Source of the DNA: Desmospora activa DSM 45169
GTDB taxonomy: Bacteria > Bacillota > Bacilli > Thermoactinomycetales > DSM-45169
Direction of reading: 5' to 3'
Length of the DNA: 64,000 nucleotides
NCBI RefSeq assembly: GCF_003046315.1
Contig: NZ_PZZP01000001.1
Span: forward strand, 2,356,001 to 2,420,000
Under the pieces are notes generated by a model. That model did not search any database, was not told the origin of the DNA, and saw only the letters and a list, made by a program, of their open reading frames with translations. The translations under genes and the position numbers were made by a program. Position 1 is the first letter of the stretch, and every line of letters begins with the position of its first letter. Of this stretch, positions 41,590-49,994 are shown piece after piece.

Positions 41590-42072
41590 ATGTCCACTCG
41601 TCATTTGACAGCCATTGCGATGATTGCCGCTCTATACGCCGTCCTCACGATGGCGTTGGCCCCGTTATCTTATGGGCCCGTCCAGTTGCGTATCTCCGAG
41701 ATTTTAACCGTTTTGCCTTATTTCACACCGCTGGCCATTCCTGGATTGTTTATCGGAGCTGCGATCGCTAATTTATTGAGTCCGGTGGGTTTTTATGATG
41801 TGATCTTTGGAAGCTTGGCCTCTTTGATCGCCGCTTGGCTTACTGCCCGAATGCCGCGACCATGGTTGGCTCCCCTACCTCCTGTGCTCGTCAATGCGGT
41901 TATCATCGGCATTTTGCTGGGAACAGTAAGCGGCCTCCCAGTCACGGTATTCGCAGCCATGTTATATGTTGGATTGGGACAGCTGCTGGTTTGTTATGGA
42001 TTGGGGCTTCCCTTTCTCTATCTTCTTCGTCGCTTTCGGGATCATATTCCCGGCGCTCGTCCTAAGCGCTGA
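41590..42072 (+). CDS. queT: QueT family ECF transporter S component
   Basis: 160 residues with five or six hydrophobic helices. The family signature is LSYGPVQLRISEILTVLPYF, followed by GLFIGAAIANLLSPVGFYDVIFGSLASL. QueT proteins bind queuosine precursors such as preQ1 and work with a shared energising module (EcfA, EcfA', EcfT), which is not encoded here. ATG 41590 has GAAAGGAG upstream. A preQ1 riboswitch often precedes such genes, but none is recognisable in the 116-base leader. Confidence 0.85.
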   Translation: MSTRHLTAIAMIAALYAVLTMALAPLSYGPVQLRISEILTVLPYFTPLAIPGLFIGAAIANLLSPVGFYDVIFGSLASLIAAWLTARMPRPWLAPLPPVLVNAVIIGILLGTVSGLPVTVFAAMLYVGLGQLLVCYGLGLPFLYLLRRFRDHIPGARPKR

Positions 42073-42224
42073 CATAGAAACCACCGATTCTAGTGGCCAT
42101 CAATTCCGGGCGGTCGGGATAGCTTTTCGCCTTCGCTCCATGTACTCACCAGCACAAGTCTCGCCTGGTCGCTTCGCTCCCGGGTCTTGCTTGGCGTGGC
42201 CAGAGTCGCACAGAAGGAAAGCCA

Positions 42225-42283
42225 TCCCTCCCTAGATACAAGCAAAGATACCGGATGGGGCACTAGCTTTAACCCGTCGGGTG
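42225..42283. repeat. Extragenic palindromic repeat, copy A
   Basis: Contains GCAAAGATACC (42242-42252) and GATGGGGCACTAGCT (42254-42268). Both are also found in the element at 53743-53812, the first one there inverted. It overlaps the very 3' end of yunD by a few bases. Confidence 0.45.
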
Positions 42284-43702
42284 CCAACGCCGCCGCTGTG
42301 CCCGTTCCAACACCCCCGGTATCGTCAGATGTTGTGCCATCACATCCCGCAAAAACTCCGGCAGATAAAAACGGAGATCTGTGCCTTGCTGAATCTCTTC
42401 ATAGCCAATTCCAAAGGTAAACATATCAATCGTAGCCACTCGATATAGCCGTTCCGATTTCAGGGGTTGACCCCCGATCCGAATCTCCCGAATACGTTCG
42501 GTGGGGACACCGTTTGGATCGTATACGATATCCAGTCCAGCTACATTCATGGTTCCCAACTGTTTGCCACGAAAGCCAAAGCCACGGATCTCCTTGTGCT
42601 GTACGTCCTGAAGGAGTGATTCCTCCAGGCTTTTTTGTATGATTTCGCCTGGGAGAGTCATGGTGCAAGGATTGATGGGATGAGGACAAATTTGGTGGAT
42701 GTGGCCGCGTGTCAACGCACCCGCATACAAGTTCCCCAAGATCTGACCGGCATTGACCAGCGCACACTCCGCTTCCACCCAGCTTAAAAGAGAATCCGCC
42801 AGCAAATTGCCCAAGGAAGATTCCCCAAACCAATCGATAGTTAAATCATGCTCCAACTGGATAATCGGATGGGACAAGCGCTGCTCCGCTTTTACCCGAT
42901 CCTCATCGATTAAGCGTAAAACCGTTTTGTCTGGAGAGATATTCACAACCGGAATCGTTCGACCCGACACCGATAATCGACGGGATACTTGGTCCCAATC
43001 CAGCATCAAGTGCCCCACATGACTGCCAAATTTACCGGCGGCAGCAATCCAGGTATCCCCTACCCGCTCCGGTTGTTCCAATAGATGATGGGTATGAGCT
43101 CCCATAATCACATCAATACCTGGAATTTCCGCCGCCAGACGACGATCATGATTATACCCCAGATGGGAAAGCACCACCACCGCGTCCGCTTCGCGCCGCA
43201 AACGTGAGACCTGTCGGGCCAAAATATGATAGGGATCTTCTACCGTCCATCCCAACAGTTGATAAAACTCCGTAAATGGAATGGTCACCCCGATAAAGGC
43301 CAGACAAAACCCTTCCTGTTCGCGCAAAATCCACTGCTGTATCCAGTCGACCTCTTCCCCGGAAGCATCGGTAACATTGGCTGCCAGCACATGAAAAGAA
43401 GCGTCTTGAAACAGCTCGTTTAGCTCTTGCTTGGAAAACGTCAATAGCTCGTTGTTCCCCAATGTCATCATATCGTAACCGGAAGTCTCCAGCACATGGC
43501 GATTGGCCATTCCGCCAGTGCCTTCCGTTTCAATGGCAGAGCGATCCATGTGATCACCGATGTCCAATATCCAACACGCTTCGCCCTGGTCATGACATTC
43601 CCGCTTGAGATCATTCACAATCCGATGGATCTGCGGCATAACCTCAAAATGACTATGGATATCGTTGGTATGTATGAGGTGAACGCGGGTCCTGCGACTC
43701 AC
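42269..43702 (-). CDS. yunD: YunD-like bifunctional metallophosphatase / 5'-nucleotidase
   Basis: About 477 residues. The N-terminal metallophosphoesterase domain has the metal ligands in HTNDIHSHF, DIGDHMDRS, GNNELL, LSHLGYNHD and GAHTHHLLEQP; a C-terminal 5'-nucleotidase domain follows (FGESSLGNLLADSLL, ALVNAGQILGNLYAG). It has no signal peptide and so acts in the cytoplasm. GTG 43702 is 6 bases after GGGAGG; ATG 43708 abuts that site. It lies 19 bases downstream of yunE, on the same strand, as in Bacillus subtilis. Confidence 0.9.
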   Translation of the reverse strand: MSRRTRVHLIHTNDIHSHFEVMPQIHRIVNDLKRECHDQGEACWILDIGDHMDRSAIETEGTGGMANRHVLETSGYDMMTLGNNELLTFSKQELNELFQDASFHVLAANVTDASGEEVDWIQQWILREQEGFCLAFIGVTIPFTEFYQLLGWTVEDPYHILARQVSRLRREADAVVVLSHLGYNHDRRLAAEIPGIDVIMGAHTHHLLEQPERVGDTWIAAAGKFGSHVGHLMLDWDQVSRRLSVSGRTIPVVNISPDKTVLRLIDEDRVKAEQRLSHPIIQLEHDLTIDWFGESSLGNLLADSLLSWVEAECALVNAGQILGNLYAGALTRGHIHQICPHPINPCTMTLPGEIIQKSLEESLLQDVQHKEIRGFGFRGKQLGTMNVAGLDIVYDPNGVPTERIREIRIGGQPLKSERLYRVATIDMFTFGIGYEEIQQGTDLRFYLPEFLRDVMAQHLTIPGVLERAQRRRWHPTG

Positions 43703-43721
43703 GGCCATCCTCCCTTCCTCT

Positions 43722-44540
43722 TTATGCAAGTCCCTGAATGATCATTCGTACCGCTACGAGCAAGATCACAATCCGAAACCCGATCATCAGCCACTTGCCG
43801 CTGATGCGGGCGGAGATCCAAGCGCCCAGTTGTCCGCCAAACCACGCCCCCGGCGCAATCAACAGCACCGCGATCCAATCGATATTCCCCTGGATAAAAT
43901 GAGTAATCGAACCCACAATGGATGATAAAAACATAATAAACATCGATGTAGCGATGGCAACATGAGGCGGAAATTGAAACAGCACCACCATCATCGGCAC
44001 CATAAACGATCCGCCTCCAATCCCAAACAAGCTGGACAGGATTCCGATCAGGAAACCACCGATCCATACAGTGGGACGGTGGTATCCATACCGGTATATA
44101 TTCCCCTCATGATCCGTGAATTCCCGCTTGACATCCCACTTTACCGTATTGCTTTTCAAGCGATCCCGAAATTGGGTGATAAGGGCGTTTACAATCATGA
44201 TCACACCAAATGCGATAAAAAAGGAACCGGGAGCGAAAAAGTTTGTCAAGTATGCGCCCACTATTGCCCCTGGGCCACTGGCGAGGAAAAAGGCCCAAGC
44301 ACTGGGGAAATCGACCCGTTTTTGGCGTGTATAAGAGATTGTGGATGATAAAGCGGTTATAATGACCAAAATCAATGATGTTCCCACCGCTACCTGGGGG
44401 GTGATATGGCTGTATTCGGGAAACAGCGCAGCGAAGAAGAGCAGCGCAGGAACAATGATGACCCCTCCACCCAAACCAACCAAGCTGCCGATGGTTCCAG
44501 CTAACAATCCGATCAGGATCAGTAAGATCCATTCCAACAA
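43722..44540 (-). CDS. yunE: TSUP (TauE/SafE) family permease YunE
   Basis: About 272 residues with seven or eight hydrophobic helices and the two TSUP repeats: LAGTIGSLVGLGGGVIIVPALL early and LSSLFGIGGGSFMVPMMVVLF in the second half. Members export sulfite, sulfoacetate or related anions; the substrate here is unknown. TTG 44540 is chosen because AGGAGG lies 9 bases upstream and it places the first helix at the N-terminus; a longer frame to 44657 would add an odd basic extension. It is in an operon with yunD. Confidence 0.88.
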   Translation of the reverse strand: MLEWILLILIGLLAGTIGSLVGLGGGVIIVPALLFFAALFPEYSHITPQVAVGTSLILVIITALSSTISYTRQKRVDFPSAWAFFLASGPGAIVGAYLTNFFAPGSFFIAFGVIMIVNALITQFRDRLKSNTVKWDVKREFTDHEGNIYRYGYHRPTVWIGGFLIGILSSLFGIGGGSFMVPMMVVLFQFPPHVAIATSMFIMFLSSIVGSITHFIQGNIDWIAVLLIAPGAWFGGQLGAWISARISGKWLMIGFRIVILLVAVRMIIQGLA

Positions 44541-44680
44541 TAGGTTTCTCCTCCTGAGGGAACCAGCATCTTTATAAACCCGCTCCCGTTTTATCCATTC
44601 GCCTTCCTCACTATCGTAGCAGACGGAAGATAAGAAAAGAAAGAGCAGGACAATCAACCGGCAACATTTGGATGAAACAT

Positions 44681-45553
44681 CTAAAACATATCCATCTGTC
44701 GTGGAGCTAATCCTTCCATCGTTACCCCCAGCAACTCCATCATCAAGCGTGCACTGTCCACTGCATCCCCTTGCGAATTATTGTTAAACAACAGCGTAAC
44801 CTGACGGGATTGCTCTTTCAAGTCCTGGATGCGTGAAACCCATTCCACCAGCTCTTCGCGGGAATAACGATACGCATACCGCACCTGCCGCCACTCTTCA
44901 TTGGATCGGCCCGACGCGGTCCAACCGGAGTGGTTACGGCCATGAAAACGGATCAACGCTTGCTCGGGATGGGTTGCTGTGGAAACAATCGGTACACACC
45001 CTTCCCCTGCCTGAGGCTCATCACAAATCACATGCACCAGCTGCTCCTTCTCCAGAAAACGGAGTGTCTGTTCCCGATATTCCGGCCGAAACCACGATTG
45101 ATGGCGAAACTCCACCGCTACGGTCCAATCGGGGTATGCTTCGCGACAACGTCGGATATATTGTACATGCTTCTTTTGACAATCATACCAAGGTGGAAAC
45201 TGAAACAACACCAGCGCCAGTTTGCCGATTTCCGCCATCGGTGTCAGCGAGCGTTCAAAGTCGCTAAAGATCTCCTTCATCGATCGTGCCGGAGCACCCG
45301 CCTTGCGCCCGTGGCCCGTCATTTCACGGTAAGCCTTTACCACAAAACGGAAATCTGCCGGTGTTTCCTGCGCCCAGCGAGCCATTCGTTCCGGCGGTTG
45401 AATCGCATGATAGCTACTGTCCACCTCCACCACCGGAAAATGGCCTGCATAGACAGCCAATTTTTCCCGCGATGGTGTGCCCGCCGGATATAAATCATGG
45501 TCTCCCCAACCGCACACCCCCACCTGAATCGGATTGCGAAGGTTTCCATTCAC
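44681..45553 (-). CDS. yunF: DUF72 family protein YunF
   Basis: About 290 residues of the DUF72 TIM-barrel family: QVGVCGWGDHDLYP, VEVDSSYHAIQPPERMARW, FQFPPWYDC, AVEFRHQSWF, RFHGRNHSGW and FNNNSQGDAVDSARLM are all typical. The biochemical function is unproven. Start GTG 45553 or TTG 45556 both fit AGGAGGGG; an ATG at 45583 is upstream of that site. It begins the yunF-E-D run, separated from yunE by 140 bases. Confidence 0.88.
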   Translation of the reverse strand: MNGNLRNPIQVGVCGWGDHDLYPAGTPSREKLAVYAGHFPVVEVDSSYHAIQPPERMARWAQETPADFRFVVKAYREMTGHGRKAGAPARSMKEIFSDFERSLTPMAEIGKLALVLFQFPPWYDCQKKHVQYIRRCREAYPDWTVAVEFRHQSWFRPEYREQTLRFLEKEQLVHVICDEPQAGEGCVPIVSTATHPEQALIRFHGRNHSGWTASGRSNEEWRQVRYAYRYSREELVEWVSRIQDLKEQSRQVTLLFNNNSQGDAVDSARLMMELLGVTMEGLAPRQMDMF

Positions 45554-45674
45554 CAAATCTTCCCCTCCTGTCATCGCCGCCATTGTACCACAGAAAAAGC
45601 TTGCTGATTCGCCATAATTAGATGTTGGAAAAGGGATTTTTGAGGCTTAAGTGCTCTTGCTGTTTCAACATGTT

Positions 45675-45703
45675 TTGCCGTGAGGTGAAAAAACCTGTAC
45701 AAT
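45675..45703 (+). promoter_or_regulatory. Sigma-A promoter of the M67 peptidase-pncB unit
   Basis: TTGCCG (45675-45680), a 17-base spacer and TACAAT (45698-45703), 37 bases before ATG 45740. Confidence 0.65.
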
Positions 45704-45739
45704 ATGGCAGAAAGCTTTTTACTTAAAAGGGGTGGCAAG

Positions 45740-46177
45740 ATGGCTACTACCATGATCGCCATTCAAACTCATGTCATCCATATTATAAAAGAGCATTGTC
45801 AACGGGAGTTGCCACGGGAAGCTTGCGGTATTCTGGCTGGAAAGGGACAAAAAATCACCCATTTCTTTCCCATCCCCAACCAAGATTTTAGCCCGCAATC
45901 CTTTTCCTTTGAGCCGCGTGCCTTTCTGCAAACACTAAAGGTCATGCGGCTGGAACAACTGGAATGGTTAGGTATTCTCCACTCTCATCCACAACAGGGA
46001 ACCAATCCGTCTGTTCGGGATATCTCCCGGTGGCATTATCCAGAATTGACAAGCTGGATTTTGTCTTTTCACGACCATCCTCCGCAATTATCGGCTTATC
46101 ATATTAGGCAGGGTCGCGCTGTTCCCGTCCTTTATGAAGTGATTTCCAACGATATCGAGACAGAGCAACAGGAGTGA
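45740..46177 (+). CDS. M67 (JAB/MPN/JAMM) family metallopeptidase
   Basis: 145 residues. The JAMM zinc motif is intact: Glu in PREACGILAGK, then HSHPQQGTNPSVRD (His-x-His-x10-Asp). Bacterial relatives remove C-terminal residues from sulfur-carrier proteins (Mec+ type) or act on other small ubiquitin-like proteins. No sulfur-carrier gene is adjacent. ATG 45740 has AAAAGGGG upstream; the gene has its own sigma-A-like promoter and runs into pncB, whose ribosome site lies across its stop codon. Confidence 0.85.
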   Translation: MATTMIAIQTHVIHIIKEHCQRELPREACGILAGKGQKITHFFPIPNQDFSPQSFSFEPRAFLQTLKVMRLEQLEWLGILHSHPQQGTNPSVRDISRWHYPELTSWILSFHDHPPQLSAYHIRQGRAVPVLYEVISNDIETEQQE

Positions 46178-46182
46178 ACCTT

Positions 46183-47649
46183 ATGTATCCAGCATCAGGG
46201 TGGGCGCTACACACGGACAAATATCAGATCACGATGATGTATGCCCACTGGAAAAACGGCTCCCATCGGCAACGAAAGGCGTTTGATCTCTATTTTCGCA
46301 AATTGCCCTTCGGCAACGGATTTGCCGTTTTCGCCGGTTTGGAACGGGCTGTTCAGTACTTGACACAGCTTCGCTTCACTGCGGAAGATATCCGCTACCT
46401 AGCGGAACAGGAGGAAAAGTACGATCCCGCTTTTTTGGATCTGTTGCGGGATTTTCGTTTTAACGGTGATGTTTATGCGATGCGGGAAGGAAGTCTCGTC
46501 TTCCCGGATGAGCCCCTTTTGCGAATGGAAGGCACGGTAATGGAACTACAATTGGTGGAAACGGCACTCCTTAACTTTATCGGTTACCAAACGCTGGTTG
46601 CCACCAAAGCCGCCCGCATGAAGACGATTGCCCCTCATGACACCCTGATGGAATTTGGCACACGGCGGGCGCAAGAAGCGGAAGCGGCGGTATGGGGTGC
46701 CCGCGCCGCTTATCTGGCCGGATTTCACGCCACTTCCAATATGCGTGCGGGGGAACAGTTCGGCATTCCTACCAAAGGAACTCATTCACACGCTTGGGTG
46801 CAGGATTTTGACTCGGAACTGGAAGCCTTTCGCACCTTTGCCGCCGCTTTCCCCGATCAGTCGGTATTGCTGGTGGACACCTATGACACCTTGAAAAGCG
46901 GTGTCCCCCACGCGATTCAGGTGGGGTTGGAACTGCGAGAAAAAGGGCATCGCTTGGCCGGCATTCGTCTGGACAGCGGCGATTTGGCTTATCTATCCAA
47001 AGAGGCGCGCCACATGCTGGACGAAGCGGGCTTAACCGATACCGCCATCGTCGCCTCCAGCGATTTAGATGAAGACACGATACTCAGCCTTAAGTCCCAG
47101 GGAGCCCGCATCGACTCCTGGGGCGTGGGTACCAAACTGATCACGGCATACGATCAACCGGCACTGGGCGCGGTCTACAAATTGGTAGCACGGGAACAAA
47201 ACGGCGAATGGACTCCCACCATCAAAATCTCCTCCAACCCGGACAAAGTAACCACCCCTGGGGTAAAAACCGTCTATCGCATTGTAGATCAAAACAGTGG
47301 CAAAGCCCGAGGCGACCTGATCGTTAAGCAAGGGCAGACGATTGATGAGAATCAACCGCTTACCTTGTTCCATCCTGTTCATACCTACCGCATAAAAAAA
47401 GTGAAACGTTTTCGCGCCATCCAACTGTTGCAACCGGTAATACGAGCAGGAAACCTGATCACAGAACTCCCCAGCCTCCATGAGCTGCGCGATCGGCACC
47501 AAGAAGAGCGCTCCCTCTTTTGGGAAGAGTATTTACGCCTGTTAAATCCGGAAGAATACCCGGTAGACTTATCACCGGAACTTTGGGAAACCAAGCAACA
47601 ACTAGTACAAAAAATCTACCGAACCATCCGAGAAGAAAACGGGGAATAA
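46183..47649 (+). CDS. pncB: Nicotinate phosphoribosyltransferase
   Basis: About 488 residues. It joins nicotinate to PRPP to give nicotinate mononucleotide, the salvage entry to NAD. Characteristic stretches are ALHTDKYQITMMYAHW, FRKLPFGNGFAVFAGLER, EFGTRRAQEAEAA (active-site His/Arg region), GTHSHAWVQDF and GIRLDSGDLAYLSKEAR. ATG 46183 lies 8 bases after AGGAG; GTG 46174 overlaps it. The start is 5 bases after the M67 peptidase stop, so the two genes form an operon. Confidence 0.95.
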   Translation: MYPASGWALHTDKYQITMMYAHWKNGSHRQRKAFDLYFRKLPFGNGFAVFAGLERAVQYLTQLRFTAEDIRYLAEQEEKYDPAFLDLLRDFRFNGDVYAMREGSLVFPDEPLLRMEGTVMELQLVETALLNFIGYQTLVATKAARMKTIAPHDTLMEFGTRRAQEAEAAVWGARAAYLAGFHATSNMRAGEQFGIPTKGTHSHAWVQDFDSELEAFRTFAAAFPDQSVLLVDTYDTLKSGVPHAIQVGLELREKGHRLAGIRLDSGDLAYLSKEARHMLDEAGLTDTAIVASSDLDEDTILSLKSQGARIDSWGVGTKLITAYDQPALGAVYKLVAREQNGEWTPTIKISSNPDKVTTPGVKTVYRIVDQNSGKARGDLIVKQGQTIDENQPLTLFHPVHTYRIKKVKRFRAIQLLQPVIRAGNLITELPSLHELRDRHQEERSLFWEEYLRLLNPEEYPVDLSPELWETKQQLVQKIYRTIREENGE

Positions 47650-47908
47650 TCCCGGTTAAAGATTAAATCCGATTCCCTGAATGGGAATCGGATGAGAGAA
47701 TTGTCAAACCCTATTAAAGAGGAGAAGGGAGCGATTTGCGGCGTAGTGCCCTTTGACCGACTGCCTAGCGGAGTCTCAGAAGGACCGAACCGTTTAGCGG
47801 CCACACATCTTTTCCTTTGGCCGCTGGTTGGGGACGGAGGAGGCGGAGCGGCCAGCCCTACATCCTTGAAAGGGAAAGAGGCGCAAGACGGAAATTGGGA
47901 CCCCGTGC
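47650..47908. other. Convergent intergenic region with a perfect 11-bp inverted repeat
   Basis: A palindrome ATCCGATTCCC / GGGAATCGGAT lies at 47667-47692, 17 bases after pncB; it may serve as a terminator although the following T-run is weak on the plus strand. The rest is GC-richer than usual and has a GCGGCC/GGCCGC inverted pair near 47800. No gene is seen. Confidence 0.5.
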
Positions 47909-48748
47909 CTACTTTGCCCGCAATTCTGGACCTTGCCGAATCGGATTTTCTTCATAACTGATCCAATCACTCCAACTTCCCGGATAGAGGCGAGCATCCT
48001 CAATTCCGGCCACATGGAGGGCCAGCAGGTTGGCACATGCCGTCACACCGGAGCCGCAATAGACGATGGGACGACTCCCTGGCTGCAGGTATGAAAATTG
48101 CTCCCGGATTTCTTCTTTCGATTTCCAACGTTGCCCCTCCGTCAGGTTACTTTTCCAGAAATGGTGTACCGCGCCGGGAATATGGCCCGCCTTGGCGTCG
48201 ATGGGTTCCATTTTCCCTTCATAGCGATCGCGCTCGCGGGAATCGATGACCCATCCTTTCTCCGCTTTGGTCTCCTCCATTCCCACCAGACGCTCTGGAT
48301 GGCGAATATGGGGGATAAAGCGGGTGACAGTCATTTCCGGTACCTCTGGCGTAACAGGGTACCCCGCTTTTACCCAGCTTTGGAACCCCTCGTCCAACAC
48401 TGCTACCCGTTCATGTCCGAGATGGCGTAACATCCACCACAACCGTGCCGCCATCGCTCCCCCCTGATCATCGTAGGCGATCACTGTTTTCTCCCCGTCG
48501 ATACCCATCCGGCCTAACTTATCCACAAATTCGTCCATATCGGGAAACGGATGGCGACCCCCATGTTTGGAAACAGGCCCTGACAGATCATACTTTAGCG
48601 ACAGATAACGGGCACCAGGGATATGTCCCTGTTCGTACGCCTGATGCCCCTGCTCTTCATCTTTTAAATCAAAACGGCAATCCACCACAATCCAGCTAGG
48701 ATCATCCAGATGATGATGCAAAGTTTTAGTATCAATTAACGATTTCAT
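47909..48748 (-). CDS. Sulfurtransferase with two rhodanese domains (thiosulfate / 3-mercaptopyruvate type)
   Basis: 279 residues, tandem rhodanese domains. The first (residues 1-130) is inactive-like ([35 protein letters not shown] with Asp in place of the catalytic Cys). The second has the catalytic loop YCGSGVTAC (Cys about 236) after [13 protein letters not shown]. It moves sulfur from thiosulfate or mercaptopyruvate to an acceptor. ATG 48748 follows GGAGGGGGAGAG. A structured leader with a T-run (48798-48936) and a cre-like site (48775-48788) precede it, so it may be subject to attenuation and CcpA control. Confidence 0.9.
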
Positions 48749-48774
48749 TTCTCTCCCCCTCCAGTTACTTTTAG

Positions 48775-48788
48775 CGAAAGCGGTTTCA
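48775..48788 (-). promoter_or_regulatory. Candidate cre (CcpA) site
   Basis: Minus-strand TGAAACCGCTTTCG differs at one position from the consensus TGAAANCGNTTTCA. It lies between the leader T-run and the ribosome site of the sulfurtransferase. Confidence 0.4.
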
Positions 48789-48797
48789 AATAATAAT

Positions 48798-48936
48798 AAA
48801 AAAAGGAGGCCCTGCCGAAGACGAACCTTCGTTGCACCTGCTTGAGGTGTGTGTCGGTCATTCACATTAAAATCGGGAGAGCCGAAGTACCCGACGACAA
48901 ATTTTTGCTTGCAGCGGTGATCACCGGGCCCTCTTT
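48798..48936 (-). promoter_or_regulatory. Candidate multibranched riboswitch-like leader of the sulfurtransferase
   Basis: On the minus strand, an outer helix (48926-48933 with 48806-48812, one bulge) ends in a T-run (48804-48798). It encloses the palindrome CGGTGATCACCG (48915-48926), a stem 48895-48899/48852-48856 containing TCGGG/CCCGA (48890-48894/48873-48877), a hairpin CACCT/AGGTG (48849-48835) and a hairpin CGAAG/CTTCG (48831-48816). No T-box, SAM, cobalamin or other known class consensus was recognised. Fragments AGGTGCAACG and TTCGTC resemble a T-box 3' end, but the UGGN element is missing. Confidence 0.4.
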
Positions 48937-48976
48937 ATCATTGTAACGAGAAATGCCATTTTCCCCAACCCCTCAG

Positions 48977-49717
48977 TCATAAACGAGCGCCCCCGTACCA
49001 TAGACACAGGAGCAGCACCACCACTTCGGTGATTTCCACCGTTGCGCCATAGGTATCGTTGGTCATACCGCGCAGGCGACCGCGGGACATTTCACCCATA
49101 ATCCAGACAACGGCCAGCGTACCCGCCAACAGAAGAGAACCAAACCAGCCGGTGGTCAAAAACAATACACCAACACCAACGATTAGCGCATAAATCAACG
49201 GCCTCATGGTGAGATTCTTTTTCATCCCCAGACCGATCTCATCTTTTTTGGCATATGGAAACAGGCGAATCGACAAGATCAAGGCCAACCTTCCCGCCAC
49301 CGGTGCAGCCACCAAGGCGATCCAGATCGCGTCTGTGGCCAGAGAAGCCAACACACTAAACTTCAACAGAAGTACAGAAAAAGCGGCCATAACCCCCATC
49401 GATCCGACGCGGCTATCTCTCATCACTTCCAAGGTGCGCTCCAAGCTTCCATTGGATCCAAAGCCATCGGCGGTATCCATTAAGCCGTCTAAATGGATGC
49501 CTCTTGTCAAATAAATCCATAGCACGGTTAGTAGTGCTCCTCTGACCAGGGATGGAAACAAACTTGAAACCGCTAAGTCAAAAATCAACAACACTCCGCC
49601 CAAAATCAATCCCACTAACGGGTAATGACAAGGACTTTTCACCCAATCATCCCGTTCGGTCGATATAGGCGCCGGTATTCGCGTTAAGTATGATAAGGCC
49701 GTAAAAAACGCGTTCAT
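48977..49717 (-). CDS. cobS: Adenosylcobinamide-GDP ribazoletransferase (cobalamin synthase)
   Basis: 246 residues with six or more transmembrane helices. The signature HLDGLMDTADGFGS, with metal-binding Asp residues, and VMRDSRVGSMGVMA identify CobS, which joins adenosylcobinamide-GDP to alpha-ribazole in the final step of cobalamin assembly at the membrane. ATG 49717 follows GGAGGTTAGAAGG. Its ATG overlaps the stop of a 30-codon open frame (ATGA), suggesting translational coupling. No cobU, cobC or cobT is nearby and no cobalamin riboswitch is seen. Confidence 0.92.
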   Translation of the reverse strand: MNAFFTALSYLTRIPAPISTERDDWVKSPCHYPLVGLILGGVLLIFDLAVSSLFPSLVRGALLTVLWIYLTRGIHLDGLMDTADGFGSNGSLERTLEVMRDSRVGSMGVMAAFSVLLLKFSVLASLATDAIWIALVAAPVAGRLALILSIRLFPYAKKDEIGLGMKKNLTMRPLIYALIVGVGVLFLTTGWFGSLLLAGTLAVVWIMGEMSRGRLRGMTNDTYGATVEITEVVVLLLCLWYGGARL

Positions 49718-49806
49718 CCTTCTAACCTCCATGGAATGCCGGAAAAGTGATCGGGATGATTACTCACCACCCAACTCCCGCCGAAATACAAAACTCGCCT
49801 TTTCAT
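49714..49806 (-). CDS. Possible 30-residue leader peptide coupled to cobS
   Basis: ATG 49806 has GGAGATGGG just upstream and the frame ends in TGA overlapping the cobS ATG (ATGA). The product starts MKRRVLYFGGSWVVSN. It may be a regulatory or coupling peptide, or the leftover start of a lost cobalamin gene. Support is only the ribosome site and overlap. Confidence 0.3.
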   Translation of the reverse strand: MKRRVLYFGGSWVVSNHPDHFSGIPWRLEG

Positions 49807-49994
49807 ATCCCATCTCCAACCCCTATCATCGCGCAAACCCCTCACGCTGACAAGGGAAATTGTGTACCTTTTGAGTCTAACTTTTGAAGTGGGAAATCAT
49901 TTTGTGGAAAGAATCGATCAACCTCATTTTGTAAGTGTTTTCATTCCTCATTTGCGTTAAAGTGAAGATAGAAACCGACAAAGGGGGAAATCTT

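Noticed and set aside
47692-47961. 89-codon plus-strand open frame after pncB
   Set aside because: It overlaps the 3' end of the sulfurtransferase gene, lacks a proper ribosome site and its product is low complexity ([10 protein letters not shown]).
48798-48936. Firm assignment of the sulfurtransferase leader as a T-box
   Set aside because: The 3' segment resembles one, but the invariant UGGN pairing element and a typical stem I are not found.
49718-49994. Possible cobalamin riboswitch before cobS
   Set aside because: The B12-box and GCCACTG-type elements are not found on the minus strand; only a short coupled ORF is seen.
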